Below are positions 61,461-64,000 of a stretch of 64,000 bases of DNA, in pieces. Origin of the DNA: Asparagopsis taxiformis (Eukaryota; Rhodophyta; Florideophyceae; Bonnemaisoniales; Bonnemaisoniaceae). Where the stretch lies: assembly GCA_030407315.1 (NCBI GenBank), contig JALQPE010001911.1, positions 95,539 to 159,538 of the forward strand, written 5' to 3'. Under the pieces are notes generated by a model. That model did not search any database. It saw only the letters and a program-made list of their open reading frames with translations, and was not told where the DNA came from. The position numbers and the translations under genes were made by a program. How positions within the stretch are numbered: the first letter of the stretch is position 1; the number at the start of each line of letters is the position of its first letter.

Positions 61461-62587
61461 GGCCACAGTCCGCTAACGCACAAGCGTCACCATCAGGTGC
61501 AGACGCCCTCGCGCCGAATACACAACCACGCCAGCCGCCGGGCGACGGCCAACAGAACGCACAAAGCGAATCACTTCCGCCAACTCCTAATCAGGAATAC
61601 CCCTTCAGGGATCAACCATCGTCCCCACGACAACCTACAATTAGGATAACACCTGAAGTAGTGGTTTGGGACAAACCACCCTTCAGGAGGGGGCCCCGAC
61701 GCTGTGCGCGTAAGCAAAAATTTGCAACTCCCTCTCGGGATCAACCTTGTAGTCTTTTCACCTTCGGTAACTCACCCACAATTGGGAACGACGCACACGA
61801 CCCAAGTCGTTCACCCACCCAGCCGGTAACTACCAACCGCAATCGCACACAATTGCGAAGAAGTCAACAAAGACGCCATGACAACTCTGCCAATGCAGAC
61901 CAAGACCAAGACGTCAACCCAGACGGGCTCTTACATCGCACAAGCGAACGTTGCGACAAGACACGACAAATGTCGACGCTGCTGAAGCCGCCCGAAGACG
62001 TTCAAAACCGCACAATCGCGACGAGAGGACAACCATCCAGGTCACGCGTACAGACGCCGAGTTCCCCTCAACGGGACGCGAACCCTCCATCGGGAGCCGA
62101 ACTTCGCATAGCGAACCAAGCAAGTCAAGCACCCGCCCATTTGGCAAAACCCAAACCGGGTCGACACACTCGCTCAAGTGCGAAGAAGATAGCCACGGCA
62201 AACCCCGTAAGGTCTTTGGAAACCACCCCAATGGGAACAAGAGAAAGCGCCACAGGGCACGCAGCCGAACTCGGAACGAGTAGCTCTCCCTGAAGGGACG
62301 AAGGAAACCCAGAGGGAAGTAGCGACGCCGAACGCGCAACCTCAGAGGAGGAATATCCCATCGATGATCTCCTAGATTACGTCACTGACGACGACGGGGA
62401 ACAATGGTTCCTGGTGAAATGGTATGGCTACCGAAAGCCGACATGGACGCAACGCGCGAACGTCCCCCTGAATGGGCATCAAGGTACTTCCGTCGAAGAC
62501 AACACCGCGAAGGTGACAGGCAACCACGCCGAGCGCGCACGCGCAAACCCAAGAGAGGGAAGAAGTAGAGTAACCCCACAGGGATAA
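61461..62587 (+). pseudogene. Integrase C-terminal extension with chromodomain behind an in-frame TGA
   Basis: After the GPY/F module follows a long Pro/Ser/Gln/Arg-rich disordered stretch to TGA 62291-62293. The same frame stays open to TAA 62585-62587 and encodes 'YPIDDLLDYVTDDDGEQW' and 'FLVKWYGYRKPTWTQRANV', a chromodomain with the aromatic cage (Tyr, Trp, Tyr) and the final Trp-Thr. In chromoviruses this domain targets integration to methylated histone H3. The TGA is either a disabling mutation or an error. Confidence 0.8.
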
Positions 62588-62871
62588 GAACCTAACAAGG
62601 TACCCACTGGGTGGAGCTACCAAACCTCGGAGGTCAAGCCAAAAAGGGCGCACTTTATCACCGCCAACCGGAGCCACTGTGGAAATTTAGATTTCAGGAA
62701 ATGAAAAAATTGACCAAAAAAGGGTTTCAACAAACAAATCCGCACGTCAGCGTGATGATGCATCTTTAATGTACCTCAGAGGTGCCTCAGGAACCTGATG
62801 AACAATGGCGCAACGCAAAAGCGTGTTCAAACTACCGTTAGAGGTTATTCTCCCAAGGCAATTGCCAGTCC
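62588..62871. other. 3' region of retroelement, no LTR identified
   Basis: Purine-rich tracts ('gaaatgaaaaaattg', 'aaaaaaggg') near 62697-62727 could be a polypurine tract, but no LTR matching the left side follows. Confidence 0.3.
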
Positions 62872-63564
62872 TTAGCGACGATAATGGCTAGAAGGCCGAG
62901 GCCGATGAGAGGCAGACGGTGCCGTAGGGGCAGGAGCGCGTACATTCGTCGAAGGACGAGGATGGCGGGGTGCAACCCTTGCGAAGGTAGGATTACGACG
63001 CAAACCGCGTTGCGGAACTGCACTAGAACCCCGACGACGGGCAGGCACAGGGCCATGCGAAGACGCAACCGCAGAGGCGGATAACCCAACTGCTGGGATG
63101 GACGCGGGGGGCGGAGAAACATCTGGCGACTCAGGCGACCCTAACCGGGCATCAAGACGCGCAAGTAAAGGATTACTAGCATCCGCAGCACCCACGGGGG
63201 AATGAAGACGAGTACGCACGTTGCGTTCGGGAAGACCCTCATCGGGAGACCTAGCGCGACGACGCGAGTAACCAGGCTGAACTGCCTCCTCGCCACCCTC
63301 TTCGGGAATAACTGCTTGCTGCAGTAGACGCCTGGCGTCCTCCAACTCACCTTCTAATTCCCCAACCCGGGTTCGCAATTCTGCTGCCTCCAGGCGTGCG
63401 GCCTCAACCTCCCTATCCGCTGTGCGGCGACGCTCTCGGGCGATGTTACGCTGTTCGCGTCCTTGCTTATAGCGAGCAGCTAACGTGATGCACGACAATG
63501 CGAGTCCATCCAACGCGGATCTTACGATGTAACGCCCATTGGCAGAGGCAAAAATGGAAGCCAC
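62872..63564 (-). CDS. Coiled-coil protein of unknown family, frameshifted at its 5' end
   Basis: 230 open codons on the minus strand without an ATG (GTG at the left end; a TGA lies six codons upstream). About 20-85 are a long coiled coil ('EVEAARLEAAELRTRVGELE'); the remainder is Arg/Pro/Ser-rich and disordered. Upstream, a frame one base off reads 'RIAIDSACAAVADDLGM' (63575-63625), in keeping with the Ala-rich start of the coiled coil, so the true start lies further right behind a frameshift. The DNA has the same CCC-N-GGG signature as the retroelement. It may be an antisense ORF of that element or part of an adjacent, opposite one. Function not known. Confidence 0.45.
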   Translation of the reverse strand: MASIFASANGRYIVRSALDGLALSCITLAARYKQGREQRNIARERRRTADREVEAARLEAAELRTRVGELEGELEDARRLLQQAVIPEEGGEEAVQPGYSRRRARSPDEGLPERNVRTRLHSPVGAADASNPLLARLDARLGSPESPDVSPPPASIPAVGLSASAVASSHGPVPARRRGSSAVPQRGLRRNPTFARVAPRHPRPSTNVRAPAPTAPSASHRPRPSSHYRR

Positions 63565-64000
63565 CGTACCATCCCGAGATCATCGGCAACCGCCGCACAT
63601 GCGGAATCGATAGCAATTCGCGACTCGACAATTCCCCACCTCGTAGGATATCAACAGCAGGAGGCTGACGCGTGACTACATCATCACGTTCACGGATGGC
63701 TCAGAGCCTTGGTCGGATGTCAGAAAGCGCCTCCATGGCGGGACCCACTTGGGATGAAGGGGCAGCTGTAGGCTGAGGGGTTGGCGCGGTAGCGCGACGG
63801 TCATCGGGACCTGACTTTCGTCACAAGTCATCAGCACCACTGGGTGGTAAGGGAAGCAACAGGAGCGAAGCCCGTCCTGCGTAAGGCGGAACGCCCAGCT
63901 GGGCCTCCCGCCTCGGCGGGCCGTCCACCACGGATCGCGGCACGCAAATGCCTCGCCAACAGCTGATATTGTAAGAGTCGGGGTGACCGTCGGAATACCT
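63565..64000. other. Window end, continuation of the antisense coding region
   Basis: Minus-strand frames are open in pieces (Pro/Ala-rich) with frequent stops. GC-rich palindromes such as 'cccagctggg' and 'cccgcctcggcggg' occur at 63894-63920. Runs off the window. Confidence 0.3.

Larger units (their letters stand above)
55688..62587 (+). mobile_element. Ty3/gypsy-type retrotransposon with chromodomain (chromovirus-like), multiply frameshifted
   Basis: Order gag, zinc knuckle, protease, reverse transcriptase, RNase H, integrase, chromodomain is that of Ty3/gypsy elements (integrase after RNase H), specifically the chromovirus branch. Coding capacity is spread over at least ten overlapping open pieces on the plus strand, separated by one-base losses, mostly in short T, G or C runs. 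The outer boundaries and LTRs are not determined; a 5' leader extends to about 54.8 kb. It inserted next to, or inside, the right end of the duplicated Sel1-TIR region. Confidence 0.9.

Noticed and set aside
54480..63000. Flanking LTRs of the retroelement
   Set aside because: I compared 54.5-55.7 kb with 62.6-64.0 kb by eye and found no direct repeat of useful length, so no LTR coordinates are given. A self-alignment with more sequence on the right is needed.

Overview
The window is nuclear DNA from a eukaryote with compact, essentially intron-less protein genes. Every conserved gene in the first 31 kb reads as one uninterrupted frame: HOP/STI1, Nup96, VAP, PSME4/Blm10, cytosolic-type TrpRS, an Mpv17-family protein, an armadillo protein and a membrane aspartic protease. 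At the left edge is a plant/algal-type threonine synthase with an N-terminal extension that looks like a plastid transit peptide, so the organism probably carries a plastid. An intron-poor alga, most likely a red alga, is my leading inference; the sequence alone does not prove it.

Layout. 1-31.3 kb is an ordinary gene-dense housekeeping region with short intergenic gaps and several convergent or divergent pairs. Within it, 8-16 kb holds two MSP-domain (VAP-like) genes that flank a secreted Cys-rich protein and two tandem paralogues of a family I do not recognise. 31.3-54.3 kb is a gene-poor accessory region made almost entirely of one multigene family: proteins with Sel1-like 36-residue repeats at the N-terminus and a TIR domain at the C-terminus. 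I count two intact genes (35005-36810, 38847-40073), one large gene interrupted by a single frameshift (42199-45326), its frameshifted duplicate (50930-53838), a duplicate that has lost its TIR core (48382-49202) and at least three older relics (32.4-34.0, 40.6-40.85, 46.6-46.8 kb). The large and small genes with their spacers form a tandem segmental duplication of roughly 9.5 kb (about 37.5-46.2 and 47.1-54.2 kb). 54.8-62.6 kb is a Ty3/gypsy-type retrotransposon (gag with zinc knuckle, protease, RT, RNase H, integrase, C-terminal chromodomain) broken by many one-base frameshifts. 62.8-63.6 kb holds an antisense coiled-coil reading frame, also frameshifted.

How the parts relate. The Sel1-TIR array looks like a rapidly evolving, possibly immune-like or cell-death-like family. 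The TIR domains keep the Glu of the W-x3-E motif that is the catalytic residue in TIR NADases, the repeats are being shuffled and homogenised at DNA level, and birth and death of copies is visible on the sequence. Almost all breaks in 42-64 kb are single-base losses in short homopolymer runs, while the unique region before 42 kb has no such break in its genes. Some frameshifts may therefore be assembly errors in repeats and not real decay; this is the main caveat for the right half of the window.
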